A stretch of 64,000 nt of DNA from Corynebacterium doosanense CAU 212 = DSM 45436. Its GTDB lineage: Bacteria > Actinomycetota > Actinomycetes > Mycobacteriales > Mycobacteriaceae. The DNA lies in contig NZ_CP006764.1 in the NCBI RefSeq assembly GCF_000767055.1, positions 1,178,001-1,242,000 on the forward strand, given 5' to 3'. Positions 49,202-58,508 of the stretch are shown here, in pieces (the stretch's first letter is position 1; each line of letters starts with the position of its first letter). A program made the translations under genes and the position numbers. The notes under the pieces were generated by a model that saw nothing but the letters and a program-made list of their open reading frames with translations, was not told the origin of the DNA and ran no database searches.

Positions 49202-50103
49202 GCCCCCAGTCCTAGCAGCCGCATCCGCTCGCCGTGCCGGTCGACCCCGGCGGCGACCACGTCGGGGTTGTCCGCGTAGAACTCGAGGTGTGCTTGCTCC
49301 CACCCCTCGGGCTCCGGGAGCCAGGAGTCCCGTCCGGTGACGTCCACCCCCAGCGCCGCCGCGGCACGCTTATCGACGGGCGCCTCCAACCCTCCGAGCA
49401 GCTCCCGCCCCGGATCGCCCGGCGTCGCCTCGACACCGAGGGCGCGGCAGACCTGCCGCGCCAGGTAGGTCAGTGTCCCGTTGTCGGGGTGGTTGATGGT
49501 GTGCCAGACGGGGTGGTGTTCCAGGTGCTCGGAGACACTCACCGTGTCGTGCGCACGCTCGCGCCGGCGCAGCTGGTCCACGGACATGGCAGCCAGGATG
49601 CGCAGGTTCTCGGCGGAGGGCTCCGCGGTCTGTGTGATGCCGCGCGCGGCGGCGAGGACCCGGAGGTCGTGGTAGGGCAGGAGCGGGGGGTTGAGCGACG
49701 GATTGCTGGGGGAGCGGATGATCGCCTGGTAGGGCATGAGGCCGTCGAAACGCAGGACGGGGAAGCCGATCAGCCGGCCGTGGGCGGGCAGGTGGCGGCT
49801 GAGCTGGGCGGAGCCGCACGCGAGGCCGCGGTAGTCGTCCCGGACGGGCTGCATGATGAGGGCGTCGGCCCGCGCCACCAGGGTCTGCGCCCGGCCGAGG
49901 TCCTCCTCGGTCCACTCGTGGATGGCCGGGGTGCGTACGGACAAGACGTCGCCGGTGGAGTCGAGGAGGATGCGCAGGGACTCGGCCTGGCAGTTGCCCA
50001 CGACGATGACGAAGGGGGGCTCACCGGCGACGGGCAACGGTTTGAGGTCGTAGAACTCCTCGTAGTGCAGCCGGCGGGGGTCGGTGGGGGAGGGTGTGCT
50101 CAC
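49198..50103 (-). CDS. WcbI-like polysaccharide biosynthesis protein
   Basis: 301 residues from GTG 50103. The VIVVGNCQAESLR block (Gly36-Asn-Cys-Gln39) is the signature of the WcbI family, named after a Burkholderia capsule gene and thought to be acyltransferases acting on capsular sugars. Also ADALIMQPVRDDYRG and VWHTINHPDNGTLTYLARQ, with the His-Asp pair. Divergent from the glycosyltransferase operon at 50156; cotranscribed with the two-domain enzyme downstream. Confidence 0.85.
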   Translation of the reverse strand: MSTPSPTDPRRLHYEEFYDLKPLPVAGEPPFVIVVGNCQAESLRILLDSTGDVLSVRTPAIHEWTEEDLGRAQTLVARADALIMQPVRDDYRGLACGSAQLSRHLPAHGRLIGFPVLRFDGLMPYQAIIRSPSNPSLNPPLLPYHDLRVLAAARGITQTAEPSAENLRILAAMSVDQLRRRERAHDTVSVSEHLEHHPVWHTINHPDNGTLTYLARQVCRALGVEATPGDPGRELLGGLEAPVDKRAAAALGVDVTGRDSWLPEPEGWEQAHLEFYADNPDVVAAGVDRHGERMRLLGLGA

Positions 50104-50111
50104 GGTAGCCG

Positions 50112-50117
50112 ATCCTA
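50112..50117 (-). promoter_or_regulatory. Leaderless -10 (TAGGAT) for the WcbI-like operon
   Basis: Minus strand TAGGAT ends 8 nt before GTG 50103. Confidence 0.45.
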
Positions 50118-50143
50118 CTGATAACGACGCATTTATTTACAGG

Positions 50144-50149
50144 TACAGT
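50144..50149 (+). promoter_or_regulatory. Candidate -10 (TACAGT) for the plus-strand glycosyltransferase operon
   Basis: TACAGT ends 6 nt before GTG 50156. Together with the minus-strand TAGGAT it gives a compact divergent promoter of about 50 bp. Confidence 0.45.
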
Positions 50150-50155
50150 AATGGC

Positions 50156-51106
50156 GTGCCAATCACCCTTCTGCCGATCCCAGCGCAGCACCCTTACGTG
50201 CGCGCTATCCGGCCGGAGAACGGGTGGGAGGACTTCGTCGTCCTGGGGGACCCGGTCGTGGACCCCGCGGATCCCGCTCGCTGGTGGCCCCACCCGGCGC
50301 TCGAGCCCGAATGGTGGGAGGAGCACGACGCCGACGTGGTGCACCTGCACTTCGGTTTCGAGCACCTCGGCGTGGCAGGGACGGAGGCCTTCCTCGCCGC
50401 GCTGCGCCGTCGTGGGATACCCCTGGTCTACACCGTCCACGACCTGGACAACCCGCATCTTGAGGATCAGACGGACTACCACCGACAGGTGGCGCTGCTC
50501 GTCGATCAGGCTGCGCACGTGTTCACCCTGTCGACGGGCGCGGCGGACGTCGTCGAGAAGCGTTACGGCCGTCGCCCGCAGGTGCTTGCCCATCCCGCCA
50601 TCGTCCGGGAGCCGGCGACGGCGCAGCCGGGTCGTGAGCGCGCCGGGGTGTTCCTCAAGTCCGTGCGCGGCAACGTGGTGAAGGACCCGGAGTTCTACCG
50701 ACAGCTGGGTGCCGAGGTGTATCTGCACGAGGATGCGCCGGTGCTCCGCGACATCGCCGACCACGGTCACGCCCCGATGGACGACGCCGAGCTCTACCGC
50801 GCCGTCTCCGCACACCGGGTCGTGGTGCTGCCGTATGTACGGGGCACCCACTCCGGCTGGCTGCGCATGTGCCGCGACCTGGGGGTCAGCGTCGCCGTTC
50901 CCGACTGCGGGTGTTACGCCTCGCAGGCCGCGGACCTGGCCGATCCCGGGGTGAGGGTCTACCGCACCGGGGACGGCGCGGACGCCGCCCGGGTGGTGGA
51001 GGAGCTGCTGTCCGGGTGGCCTGCAGAACCGGGCCGCAAAGTTGTTGATGATGAGATCCACGACGCGCACCGCGTCGTCTACCGGAAGGTGGTGCAGAGC
51101 CGATGA
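50156..51106 (+). CDS. Glycosyltransferase
   Basis: 316 residues from GTG 50156; the frame upstream would cross the TACAGT hexamer. GT-B-like N-terminal pattern DADVVHLHFGFEHLG and PLVYTVHDLDNPHL, the acceptor half, followed by AHVFTLSTGAADVVEKRYG and a C-terminal VSVAVPDCGCYASQAADLADPGVRVYRTGDG (donor-site-like). It overlaps the next gene by 4 bp. Likely a GT4-type enzyme; product unknown. Confidence 0.8.
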   Translation: MPITLLPIPAQHPYVRAIRPENGWEDFVVLGDPVVDPADPARWWPHPALEPEWWEEHDADVVHLHFGFEHLGVAGTEAFLAALRRRGIPLVYTVHDLDNPHLEDQTDYHRQVALLVDQAAHVFTLSTGAADVVEKRYGRRPQVLAHPAIVREPATAQPGRERAGVFLKSVRGNVVKDPEFYRQLGAEVYLHEDAPVLRDIADHGHAPMDDAELYRAVSAHRVVVLPYVRGTHSGWLRMCRDLGVSVAVPDCGCYASQAADLADPGVRVYRTGDGADAARVVEELLSGWPAEPGRKVVDDEIHDAHRVVYRKVVQSR

Positions 51107-52143
51107 AGATCGCCGTGGTGGCACCTGGACGCCACCCCATCGCCGAGCCCTATTCCGGGGGGCTCGAGGCCTTCTGCGGGATCCTGGTCACGGCGTTGCG
51201 ACGCCGCGGACACCACGTCGACCTCTTCGCACCCGCCGGGTCGGAGGGGCACGTGCGCGAGTTCGAGTTCCCGCTGGTCGACTGGGTCGGGTCCGTCGAC
51301 CGGGAGAACGACACCACCTATCCGGCCGGGCATCAGGAGCGCGAGGACGCCGCCTACCGGCGACTGCGCCACTACCTGGAACACGCCGACTATGACATCG
51401 TGCACAACAACAGCCTCAACCCAGAGCTGCTGCGCTCACATTCCCTCCCGCTGGTGACCACCCTGCATTGCCCTCCCGTGCCGGCCATGGCCGAGGTGAT
51501 CCATGACGCCCCGGGCCTGATCACCGCCGTGAGCCACTCGACGGCGCACTCCTGGAGCCTGCCGGGCACCATCGTCGTGCCCAACGCCGTCGACCCCGCC
51601 ACCTGGCGGCCCGGTCCCGGCGGAGACAAGGCCGTGTGGTTCGGTCGCGTCGTGCCCGAGAAGGCCCCGCATCTGGCCATCGACGCCTGCCGGGTCGCCG
51701 GGGTGGAGCTCACCGTCATCGGCCGACGCAGCGACCCCGCCTACTGGGACGCGGAGATCGCGCCGCGGCTGGGTGACGGTGTGGTCTGGCACGAGCCCAT
51801 GGCCCACCAGGAGCTGGCCCGTTTTGTCGGCCGCTCCAAGGTCGCGGTGATCACCCCGACGTGGGACGAGCCGTTCGGGCTAGTCGCCATCGAGGCGATG
51901 TCGTGCGGGACCCCCGTGGCGGCGTTCGCCCGGGGCGGGCTCGCGGAGATCGTCGCCGGCTCGCCGTGCACCGCGGTGCCCTTCGCCGACGTGCTCGGCC
52001 TGGCCGAGGTCATCAGGGCGGCCGACGACGTCGACCGCGGGACCGTCACTGACTACGCGCGCGCCCGGTACGGGATAGACAACTGGGTCGCCGCCTACAC
52101 ACGTGTCTACGAGGCGGTTCTGCGCACCGAGGTCGCCTCATGA
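51103..52143 (+). CDS. Glycosyltransferase family 4
   Basis: 346 residues. Typical GT4 elements: EPYSGGLEAFCGILVTALRRRGHHVDLFAP at the N-terminus, IVPNAVDPATWRPGP, AVWFGRVVPEKAPHLAIDAC and the EX7E motif region PTWDEPFGLVAIEAMSCGTPVAAFARGGLAEIV. Both junctions overlap by 4 bp (ATGA), so it is translationally coupled with its neighbours. Confidence 0.92.
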   Translation: MKIAVVAPGRHPIAEPYSGGLEAFCGILVTALRRRGHHVDLFAPAGSEGHVREFEFPLVDWVGSVDRENDTTYPAGHQEREDAAYRRLRHYLEHADYDIVHNNSLNPELLRSHSLPLVTTLHCPPVPAMAEVIHDAPGLITAVSHSTAHSWSLPGTIVVPNAVDPATWRPGPGGDKAVWFGRVVPEKAPHLAIDACRVAGVELTVIGRRSDPAYWDAEIAPRLGDGVVWHEPMAHQELARFVGRSKVAVITPTWDEPFGLVAIEAMSCGTPVAAFARGGLAEIVAGSPCTAVPFADVLGLAEVIRAADDVDRGTVTDYARARYGIDNWVAAYTRVYEAVLRTEVAS

Positions 52144-53057
52144 TCGGCATGTACGCCCACCATTCCGGAAGTGGCCACCTGCACCGGGTGCGTGCCATCC
52201 GCGCCCACCTCACGGACGACGCGGAGATCCTCTCCAGTGCGCCGGGTGCCGATGTCCCCCTTCCCCTCGACGTCGGGGACGCCACCCCGGACGATCCCAC
52301 CGCCGGCGGCACGCTGCACTGGGCGCCGACCAACGTCGAAGGACTGACCACCCGCATGGCCGCGGTGGCCGAGTGGATCGAGCGTCACTGGCCGTCGGTG
52401 TTCTACGTGGATGTCTCCGTGGAGATCGCGGCCTTCGTCCGGCTTTTGGGCATCCCGGTGGTCACCCTGGCCATGCCGGGGATCCGCGACGACGCACCCC
52501 ACCAGCTCGGTTACGCCCAAGCGAGCGCGATCATCGCCGCCTGGCCCGACTGGGTGCCGCTGCCCGCGCATCTGTCCGCGCACGCGGAGCGTGTCCACGC
52601 CGTCGGCGGCATCTCCCGGCTCTCGCCCGCCCCCGGCGTCGCGCGCACCGGGGAGACGGTCATCCTGCGCGGCGCGGGCGGGGACGACTTCGCGGAGCGG
52701 CAGTGGCCCGAGGCCACGATTCTCGGCGGCGAAAACCACGTCGATGATCCGACCCCCTACCTCCAGCGTGCGGGGCTGGTCATCGCCGCCGCGGGGCAGA
52801 ACTCGGTGGCCGATCTCGCCGCCACCGGCACCCCGGCGATCCTGCTTCCGCAGGACCGGCCCTTCGACGAGCAGCACGCCACCGCGCGGGTGCTCCGCGA
52901 GGCGGGCATTGCTGTCGTACCGGAGCACTTTCCCCAGCCGGACGAGTGGGCGGAGCTCGGCTCGCTCGCCCGCGAACGGGCCGGGCAGTGGGCCAGGTGG
53001 CAGACCGACGGATCGGCGCGCCGCGCTGCCCGGGTGATCGAGGAGGTCGCCCGGTGA
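52140..53057 (+). CDS. GT-B glycosyltransferase (MurG-like fold)
   Basis: 305 residues. IGMYAHHSGSGHLHRVRAIRAHL is the acceptor-side glycine/His-rich loop of MurG/UGT-type enzymes, and GLVIAAAGQNSVADLAATGTPAILLPQDRPFDEQHATARVL is the donor-binding segment (GxNxxxE-like, here Q-N-S-V-A-D). Probably uses an NDP-sugar. Coupled by overlapping ATGA/GTGA starts to both neighbours. Confidence 0.85.
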   Translation: MIGMYAHHSGSGHLHRVRAIRAHLTDDAEILSSAPGADVPLPLDVGDATPDDPTAGGTLHWAPTNVEGLTTRMAAVAEWIERHWPSVFYVDVSVEIAAFVRLLGIPVVTLAMPGIRDDAPHQLGYAQASAIIAAWPDWVPLPAHLSAHAERVHAVGGISRLSPAPGVARTGETVILRGAGGDDFAERQWPEATILGGENHVDDPTPYLQRAGLVIAAAGQNSVADLAATGTPAILLPQDRPFDEQHATARVLREAGIAVVPEHFPQPDEWAELGSLARERAGQWARWQTDGSARRAARVIEEVAR

Positions 53058-53803
53058 ACACCGCCGTGGTGACGCTGTCCGACGACACCCGCCTCCCGCA
53101 CGTCCGCCGGCAGGTCGCGGCCCTGCGCCGCTGGTCGCCCGGGATCACCCACTACCGCGGCCAGCTGGGCGGCGACCGCAACCTCGCGCGCACCCGCAAC
53201 GCCACCGCGCAGGCGGCCCTCGATGACGGGGCCGAATTCCTGGTCTTCCTCGACGCCGACTGCATCCCCGGTCCCGGGCTGGTCAGCGGGTACATCGACG
53301 CAGCGCGGCAGCGCCCCGGGGAGATCTACTGCGGGCCGGTGACCTACCTGGATCCGCCGCCCGAGGGGGGCTACCGCCTCGATGAGCTCACCGGGCAGAC
53401 CTCGCCGCACCGCGCCCGGCCCAATCCTTCTCCCGGTGAGCTCGTTCCGGGGACTCACGATCAGTGGGACCTGTTCTGGTCACTGTCCTTCGCCGTGGAC
53501 GCCGACACCTGGCGGGCCGGCGGCGGGTTCGACGAGTCCTACACCGGCTACGGCGGCGAGGACACGGACTTCGCCTACCGCCAGCGTGAGCTGGGCCAGC
53601 GGCTGTGCTGGGTGGGCGGGGCGCACGCCTACCACCAGTGGCATCCGGTGTCCTCGCCGCCGTGGGAGCATCTCGACGACATCCTCGCCAACGCCGCCCG
53701 TTTCCACCGGAAGTGGGGCGTGTGGCCGATGGGCGGGTGGCTGGACGCCTTCGAGCAGGCCGGGGCCATCGAGTTCGACGGCGAGCGGTGGCGACGTCGC
53801 TAG
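53054..53803 (+). CDS. Glycosyltransferase family 2, galactosyltransferase-like
   Basis: 249 residues from GTG 53054 (overlaps the previous stop, GTGA). GT-A elements: GGDRNLARTRNATAQAAL, FLVFLDADCIPGPGLV (DxD), and GGFDESYTGYGGEDTDFAYRQRELG, the same C-terminal motif as in the two-domain enzyme at 47.2 kb, followed by AYHQWHPVSSPP. Last gene of the plus-strand glycan operon. Confidence 0.88.
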   Translation: MNTAVVTLSDDTRLPHVRRQVAALRRWSPGITHYRGQLGGDRNLARTRNATAQAALDDGAEFLVFLDADCIPGPGLVSGYIDAARQRPGEIYCGPVTYLDPPPEGGYRLDELTGQTSPHRARPNPSPGELVPGTHDQWDLFWSLSFAVDADTWRAGGGFDESYTGYGGEDTDFAYRQRELGQRLCWVGGAHAYHQWHPVSSPPWEHLDDILANAARFHRKWGVWPMGGWLDAFEQAGAIEFDGERWRRR

Positions 53804-53806
53804 ACT
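53801..53806 (+). promoter_or_regulatory. Leaderless -10 (TAGACT) for the VOC gene
   Basis: TAGACT overlaps the preceding stop codon and ends 7 nt before ATG 53814. Confidence 0.45.
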
Positions 53807-53813
53807 GTGAGCC

Positions 53814-54182
53814 ATGTCTCTCAGGCTTTCCCACACGACGTTTGATTCCCTCGACCCGTTCCCCACCGCAGAGTTCTGGCGGGAGCTGCTCGGCTGGGAG
53901 ATCCACGAGCCGGAGTGTTACCGGCCGGGCTCCGAGGAGTGTTACCTCCGCGGCCCCAGGGGCGAGGTGCTGCTGTTTCTCCGCGTCCCCGACGCCAAGA
54001 AAGTGAAGAACCGGGCGCACCTGGACCTGGTTCCGGAGAACTCCACGAGGGACGCGGAGGTGGAGCGGGCCCTGGAGCTGGGCGCGCGTCTGGTCGATGA
54101 CCGGCGCGGCGATCTCAGCTGGGCCGTGCTCGCGGACCCGGAGGGAAACGAGTTCTGTGTCCTCTCCGGGCCAGGTGCCTGA
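53814..54182 (+). CDS. VOC (glyoxalase/bleomycin resistance) family protein
   Basis: 122 residues with the paired beta-alpha-beta-beta-beta pattern of the vicinal oxygen chelate fold: LSHTTFDSLDPFPTAEFWRELLGWEI and NRAHLDLVPENSTRDAEVERALELGARLVDD, ending LADPEGNEFCVLSGP (metal-ligand-like Glu). Similar small proteins are annotated as glyoxalases without known substrate. Its stop abuts the stop of the convergent membrane protein. Confidence 0.85.
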   Translation: MSLRLSHTTFDSLDPFPTAEFWRELLGWEIHEPECYRPGSEECYLRGPRGEVLLFLRVPDAKKVKNRAHLDLVPENSTRDAEVERALELGARLVDDRRGDLSWAVLADPEGNEFCVLSGPGA

Positions 54183-54506
54183 CTACTTGCGGTCGGAGTG
54201 CAGGTAGGACGCGATCGAGGTCACGGCGGTGACGGCGAGAACTGCCGGCCATGAACCGATCTTCTTGGCCAGCGGGTGCGAGGCACCGAAGGCACCGACG
54301 TAGAGAGCGCTGAGCGCGGCCGTGGTCAGCGGGTTGGTCTTCTTGGCCCAGCTGCGCCCGGCCCACACGCCTGCGGCGGCGAGCACGACACCCCCGAGGG
54401 GGCGGATGCCGGTCTCGCGGGCGGTGATCCAGCCGCCGAGGAGGCCGAAGGCGGTGACGGTGGCGGTGCTGACGTTCTTGGGGTTCTTGATATCAATCAT
54501 GGGCAT
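54183..54506 (-). CDS. Small membrane protein of unknown function
   Basis: 107 residues from ATG 54506 with three or four weak hydrophobic segments (VTAFGLLGGWITARE; GGVVLAAAGVWAGRSWA; AALSALYVGAFGASHPLA; AVLAVTAVTSIASYL). No family recognised. TAAACT lies 8 nt before the start on the minus strand. Conserved-looking glycine/tryptophan pattern (GVWAGRSWAKK). Confidence 0.7.
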   Translation of the reverse strand: MPMIDIKNPKNVSTATVTAFGLLGGWITARETGIRPLGGVVLAAAGVWAGRSWAKKTNPLTTAALSALYVGAFGASHPLAKKIGSWPAVLAVTAVTSIASYLHSDRK

Positions 54507-54514
54507 GCCTGCAG

Positions 54515-54534
54515 AGTTTAGCCCTGCGTAGGAT
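54515..54534. promoter_or_regulatory. Back-to-back divergent -10 elements
   Basis: Minus-strand TAAACT (54515-54520) serves the small membrane protein (8 nt to ATG 54506); plus-strand TAGGAT (54529-54534) serves the MFS gene (8 nt to ATG 54543). Only 8 bp separate them, so the two polymerases must compete. Confidence 0.5.
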
Positions 54535-54542
54535 CATCCGGG

Positions 54543-55898
54543 ATGAGAAACGAACAAGCTGATTTGCGTCGGGCCTGGCTGGCACTGCTGGCCCTGGCGC
54601 TCGGGTTCTCCATGACCATGCTCGATCAGGTCTCCGTCGCCGTGGCGCTGCCGGCGATCGCCGCGGCCTGGGACGTCTCCTACGCCACCGCGGTGTGGGT
54701 ATCCAGCGCCTACCTGCTCGCCGTGGTGGTGCCGCTCCTGGCCACGGGCCGGATGGGCGACCGGTTCGGGCTGCGCCGGATGTTTCTCGCGGGGGTCGTC
54801 GTGTTCACGGTGTTTGCCACGGCCTCGGCGATGGCGCCGTCGTTTAGCCTCCTTCTCCTGGCCCGCTTCCTCCAGGGGCTGGGGGCGGCGATGCTGCTGC
54901 CGCAGACCCTGGCGATCATCACCCAGGTGTTTCCCCAGCAACGGCGCGGCACCGCGCTGGGGGTGTGGGGAGTGGTCGGCGCGATCACCGGCATGTTCGC
55001 CCCGATTCTCGCGGGTTATCTCGTGGGCAGCGTGGGGTGGCGGTGGATCTTCCTGCTCCATCTCCCGTTGGGACTGATTGCCCTCGCCGCGGGGTGGGCG
55101 TGGGTGCCGAGGCTCCCCGTGCACCCGACCAGCATCGATGTTTTCTCCGTGGTGCTGTCCTTCGTGGGTATCGGTGCTTTGGTCTACGCCATTCAGGGCG
55201 GGCTGAATTCGCCCGAGCTGTGGATCGCCGGGGTGGTCGGTGTGGTGGCCACGGCGGGATTCTTCCTGCGCCAACGGCGGGCCGGTGCCCTCGTGCCGCT
55301 GCGGCTCTTTCGCGGGCGCAACTTTGTCGTGGGCACGGGCACGATCATGGTGATGGGCGCGTTAGCCTCGGCGCAGTTCATCCCCCTGATGACGTGGCTG
55401 CAGGATGATGTGGGCCTATCCGTGGAGACGGCCGGGCTGGTGGCCACCCCGATGGCCGTGGTCGGGTTCTTCATGGGCCTGCTGGGCGGCTGGCTCTCCG
55501 ACCGGGTCCGGCCGGCCGTCATGCACCGGGTGGGGTTCGGGATCCTCGCACTGTCGCTGCTCATCGTAGTCGTGCTCATGCGTGGCGACGACCGTATGCC
55601 CGGACTCATCGCCGCGGTGCTCGCTGCCGTCGTCGGCCTGGGGGTGGGGCAGTCCTTCATCTGGGCCTCGAACGCCGCCGCGGTGTTCGGGGAGGTCGAT
55701 CCCGCGGACATGGGCGCGGCCTCGGGCGCGTATAACATGTCCCGCCAGCTCGGCGGGGTCCTCGGGGTGGCGGTTGTCGGCGCGATTCTCGCCGGGTTCG
55801 GGCCGGCGGCGGCGATGGCGGCCCTGGCCGCGCTCGTGGTCGTGGGGTTCGTGGCCGCGGGCCTGTTCAGCACAGCGCCCGTCCAGCCCGAGCACTAG
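54543..55898 (+). CDS. MFS efflux transporter (DHA2-like)
   Basis: 451 residues with 12-14 hydrophobic helices. Motif [17 protein letters not shown] after helix 2 and motif C-like [24 protein letters not shown] in helix 5, which mark drug:H+ antiporters of the EmrB/QacA group. Second-half loop [14 protein letters not shown]. Substrate unknown. No regulator gene is adjacent. Confidence 0.88.
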   Translation: MRNEQADLRRAWLALLALALGFSMTMLDQVSVAVALPAIAAAWDVSYATAVWVSSAYLLAVVVPLLATGRMGDRFGLRRMFLAGVVVFTVFATASAMAPSFSLLLLARFLQGLGAAMLLPQTLAIITQVFPQQRRGTALGVWGVVGAITGMFAPILAGYLVGSVGWRWIFLLHLPLGLIALAAGWAWVPRLPVHPTSIDVFSVVLSFVGIGALVYAIQGGLNSPELWIAGVVGVVATAGFFLRQRRAGALVPLRLFRGRNFVVGTGTIMVMGALASAQFIPLMTWLQDDVGLSVETAGLVATPMAVVGFFMGLLGGWLSDRVRPAVMHRVGFGILALSLLIVVVLMRGDDRMPGLIAAVLAAVVGLGVGQSFIWASNAAAVFGEVDPADMGAASGAYNMSRQLGGVLGVAVVGAILAGFGPAAAMAALAALVVVGFVAAGLFSTAPVQPEH

Positions 55899-55901
55899 GG
55901 T
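55896..55901 (+). promoter_or_regulatory. Leaderless -10 (TAGGGT) for pfkA
   Basis: TAGGGT overlaps the MFS stop and ends 7 nt before ATG 55909. The GGGAGG between them is too close to the ATG (2 nt) to be a good ribosome-binding site, in keeping with a leaderless start. Confidence 0.5.
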
Positions 55902-55908
55902 GGGAGGT

Positions 55909-56940
55909 ATGCGTCTTGCCACTCTCACGTCCGGCGGCGACTGCCCCGGACTCAACGCCGTCATCCGAAGCATCGTCCGCACCGCCAGCTCCAACTACGG
56001 CTCCACCGTCGTGGGATACCAGGACGGCTGGGTGGGTCTGCTGGAGGACCGGCGCGTCGACCTCTACGACGACGAGAAGATCGACCGCATCCTCCTGCGT
56101 GGCGGCACCATCCTCGGCACGGGGCGGCTGCACCCGGACAAGTTCAAGGCGGGGCTGGAGCAGATCAAGGCCAACCTCGCCGACGCGGGCATCGACGCGC
56201 TCATCCCCATCGGCGGCGAGGGCACCCTCAAGGGGGCGAAGTGGCTCTCGGACAACGGGGTCCCCGTGGTCGGCGTGCCCAAGACGATCGACAACGACGT
56301 CAACGGCACGGACTACACCTTCGGCTTCGACACCGCCGTCTCCGTGGCCTCCGACGCCATCGACCGCCTGCACACCACGGCGGAGTCGCATGACCGGGTG
56401 ATGATCGTCGAGGTCATGGGCCGTCACGTCGGCTGGATCGCCCTGCACTCCGGGATGGCCGGCGGCGCCCACTACACCGTCATCCCCGAGGTGCCCTTCG
56501 ACATCGACGACATCGTCAAGGCCATGCAGCGCCGCTTCCAGATGGGGGAGAAGTACGGCATCGTCGTCGTGGCCGAGGGTGCGACGCCGAAGGAGGGCAC
56601 CATGGAGGTCGACGAGGGGCAGATCGACCAGTTCGGGCACCAGACCTTCACCGGCATGGGCCAGCAGATCGGCGACGAGATCCGCCGCCGCGTCGGCCAG
56701 GATGTGCGCACCACCGTGCTCGGGCACATCCAGCGCGGCGGCTCGCCGACCGCCTACGACCGGGTGCTGGCCACGCGCTACGGCGCCGCGGCAGCGAGGG
56801 CCGCGCACGAGGGCAAGTTCGGCTCCTGCGTCGCGCTGCACGGCGAGATCATCGACCTCATTGACCTGGCGGACGCCGTCGACACGCTCAAGACCGTGCC
56901 GCAGTACCGCTACCAGGAGGCGCAGTCCATGTTCGGCTAA
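55909..56940 (+). CDS. pfkA: 6-phosphofructokinase
   Basis: Phosphorylates fructose 6-phosphate in glycolysis. 343 residues from ATG 55909. [14 protein letters not shown] at 7-20, GGEGT at 102-106, and the active-site PKTIDND at 124-130 with catalytic Asp128; MGRHVGW and [12 protein letters not shown] are conserved. The E. coli Asp103 is Glu104 here and Gly124 is Lys125, while the Gly that favours ATP over pyrophosphate is kept (Gly105); this is the actinobacterial ATP-PFK pattern as I recall it. Confidence 0.96.
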   Translation: MRLATLTSGGDCPGLNAVIRSIVRTASSNYGSTVVGYQDGWVGLLEDRRVDLYDDEKIDRILLRGGTILGTGRLHPDKFKAGLEQIKANLADAGIDALIPIGGEGTLKGAKWLSDNGVPVVGVPKTIDNDVNGTDYTFGFDTAVSVASDAIDRLHTTAESHDRVMIVEVMGRHVGWIALHSGMAGGAHYTVIPEVPFDIDDIVKAMQRRFQMGEKYGIVVVAEGATPKEGTMEVDEGQIDQFGHQTFTGMGQQIGDEIRRRVGQDVRTTVLGHIQRGGSPTAYDRVLATRYGAAAARAAHEGKFGSCVALHGEIIDLIDLADAVDTLKTVPQYRYQEAQSMFG

Positions 56941-56955
56941 CGCGGGCCCGCGGGC

Positions 56956-56961
56956 TACCGT
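56956..56961 (+). promoter_or_regulatory. Candidate leaderless -10 (TACCGT) for the BASS gene
   Basis: TACCGT ends 6 nt before ATG 56968. Confidence 0.35.
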
Positions 56962-56967
56962 GGGTGC

Positions 56968-57918
56968 ATGAGTTCTCCCTCCGTCTCCGACGCACAGGAC
57001 CGCAGCGCACTGCTGGCCACACTCGGGTTCCCGCTACTGGTCATCCTCGGCGGCGTCATCGGGTTCGCACTCCCGGACGTCACGTCCCAGGGAGCGTCAG
57101 CGGTGAATCCGCTGCTGGGCATCATCATGTTCGGCATGGGCCTGACGCTGAAACCCGCCGATTTCCGTCTGGTGTTCACCCGTCCGCTGCCCGTGGTCAT
57201 CGGCGTGATCGCGCAGTACCTCATCATGCCGCTCACCGCGGTGCTCGTGGTGTGGCTGCTGCGGCTTCCCCCGGAGATCGCCGCGGGAGTCATCCTCGTG
57301 GGATGCGCACCCGGCGGCACCTCGTCCAACGTGGTCAGCTACCTCGCGCGTGGCGACGTCGCTCTGTCCGTCACCATGACCTCCGTCTCCACCCTGCTCG
57401 CGCCCGTGATCACTCCGTTGCTGGTCGCGTTGCTGGCGGGTGAGTACATGCCCGTGCAGGCAGGGCCGATGGCGCTGTCCATCGTCCAGGTCGTTCTCGT
57501 CCCCGTCATCCTCGGCCTGCTGGTGAGCACCTTCCTGCCCCGGGTAGTCGAGGCCGTGACACCCGTGCTGCCGTGGATCTCGGTGATCGCCATTTCGTCC
57601 ATCGTCGCCATCGTCGTCGGCGGCTCCCACGAGCGCATCCTCGAGGCCGGCGTCCTCGTACTCGGCGCGGTGATTCTGCACAACCTGCTGGGGTACCTCC
57701 TCGGGTACGGCGTGGGCGCGGTGTTCGGCCAGCCCGTCCCGGTCAAACGCACCATGGCGATCGAGGTCGGAATGCAGAACTCCGGCCTGGCCGCGGGCCT
57801 GGCGGCGACGTACATGTCCCCGCTCGCCGCCCTTCCCGCCGCGGTGTTCTCCGTCTGGCACAACCTCTCCGGCGCGCTGCTCGCCGCGCTCTGCCGCCTT
57901 CAGGACGCTCGCCGATGA
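56968..57918 (+). CDS. Bile acid:sodium symporter (BASS) family transporter
   Basis: 316 residues, nine or ten hydrophobic helices. The crossing-helix motifs VGCAPGGTSSNVVSYLARGD and the C-terminal AIEVGMQNSGLAAGLAATYMSPLAALPAAVFSVWHN are the two Na+-binding signatures of the family. Bacterial members carry organic anions such as pantoate or other carboxylates, so the real substrate is open. Its stop overlaps the GNAT gene by 4 bp. Confidence 0.92.
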   Translation: MSSPSVSDAQDRSALLATLGFPLLVILGGVIGFALPDVTSQGASAVNPLLGIIMFGMGLTLKPADFRLVFTRPLPVVIGVIAQYLIMPLTAVLVVWLLRLPPEIAAGVILVGCAPGGTSSNVVSYLARGDVALSVTMTSVSTLLAPVITPLLVALLAGEYMPVQAGPMALSIVQVVLVPVILGLLVSTFLPRVVEAVTPVLPWISVIAISSIVAIVVGGSHERILEAGVLVLGAVILHNLLGYLLGYGVGAVFGQPVPVKRTMAIEVGMQNSGLAAGLAATYMSPLAALPAAVFSVWHNLSGALLAALCRLQDARR

Positions 57919-58508
57919 GCGCGTATTCTCAGGCCCCTTCGCTGACGGGAGAGCATGTCCGGCTCGAGCAGCTGACTCCGGCGCACGAGGAGGATCTGCG
58001 GGCAGCCTGCGCGGACGGTGAGCTGTGGAAGCTCTGGTACACCTCCGTGCCTGAGCCCTCGGGGATCGCTGCGCAGATCAGTGGGCACCTCGCCGCCCAG
58101 GCTGCGGGCGAGCGGGCGCCTTGGGCGGTCGTCGATACGCGTTCCGGGAGGGCCATCGGGGTGACCACGTATCTGGGCCTCGCGCCGGAGCACAAGCGGC
58201 TGGAGATCGGGCATACCTGGTACGCCGGGTCCGCCCAGGGCACGCTGGTCAACGCGGAGGCGAAGTACCTGCTGCTCACGCGGGCTATCGAGGAGCTGCA
58301 GGTGCACCGCGTCGAGTGGCGCGTGCACTGGTTCAACAACCGTTCGCGCGCGGCGGTGGAGAAACTCGGCGCCAAACTCGACGGGGTGCTGCGCAAACAC
58401 ACGATCCTGGCCAACGGGACCGTGCGCGACACCTGTGTGTACTCGCTTATCGACGACGACTGGCCCACAGCCAGGTTCGCGCTGGAACATCGATTGGGGC
58501 TGCTGTGA
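57915..58508 (+). CDS. GNAT family N-acetyltransferase (RimJ/RimL-like)
   Basis: 197 residues from ATG 57915. LTGEHVRLEQLTPAHEEDLRAAC and the acetyl-CoA site region LEIGHTWYAGSAQGTLVNAEAKYLLL, followed by VHRVEWRVHWFNNRSRAAVEKLGAKLDGVLRKH: the pattern of ribosomal-protein-type acetyltransferases. Coupled to the BASS gene before and the SRPBCC gene after. Confidence 0.88.
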   Translation: MSAYSQAPSLTGEHVRLEQLTPAHEEDLRAACADGELWKLWYTSVPEPSGIAAQISGHLAAQAAGERAPWAVVDTRSGRAIGVTTYLGLAPEHKRLEIGHTWYAGSAQGTLVNAEAKYLLLTRAIEELQVHRVEWRVHWFNNRSRAAVEKLGAKLDGVLRKHTILANGTVRDTCVYSLIDDDWPTARFALEHRLGLL

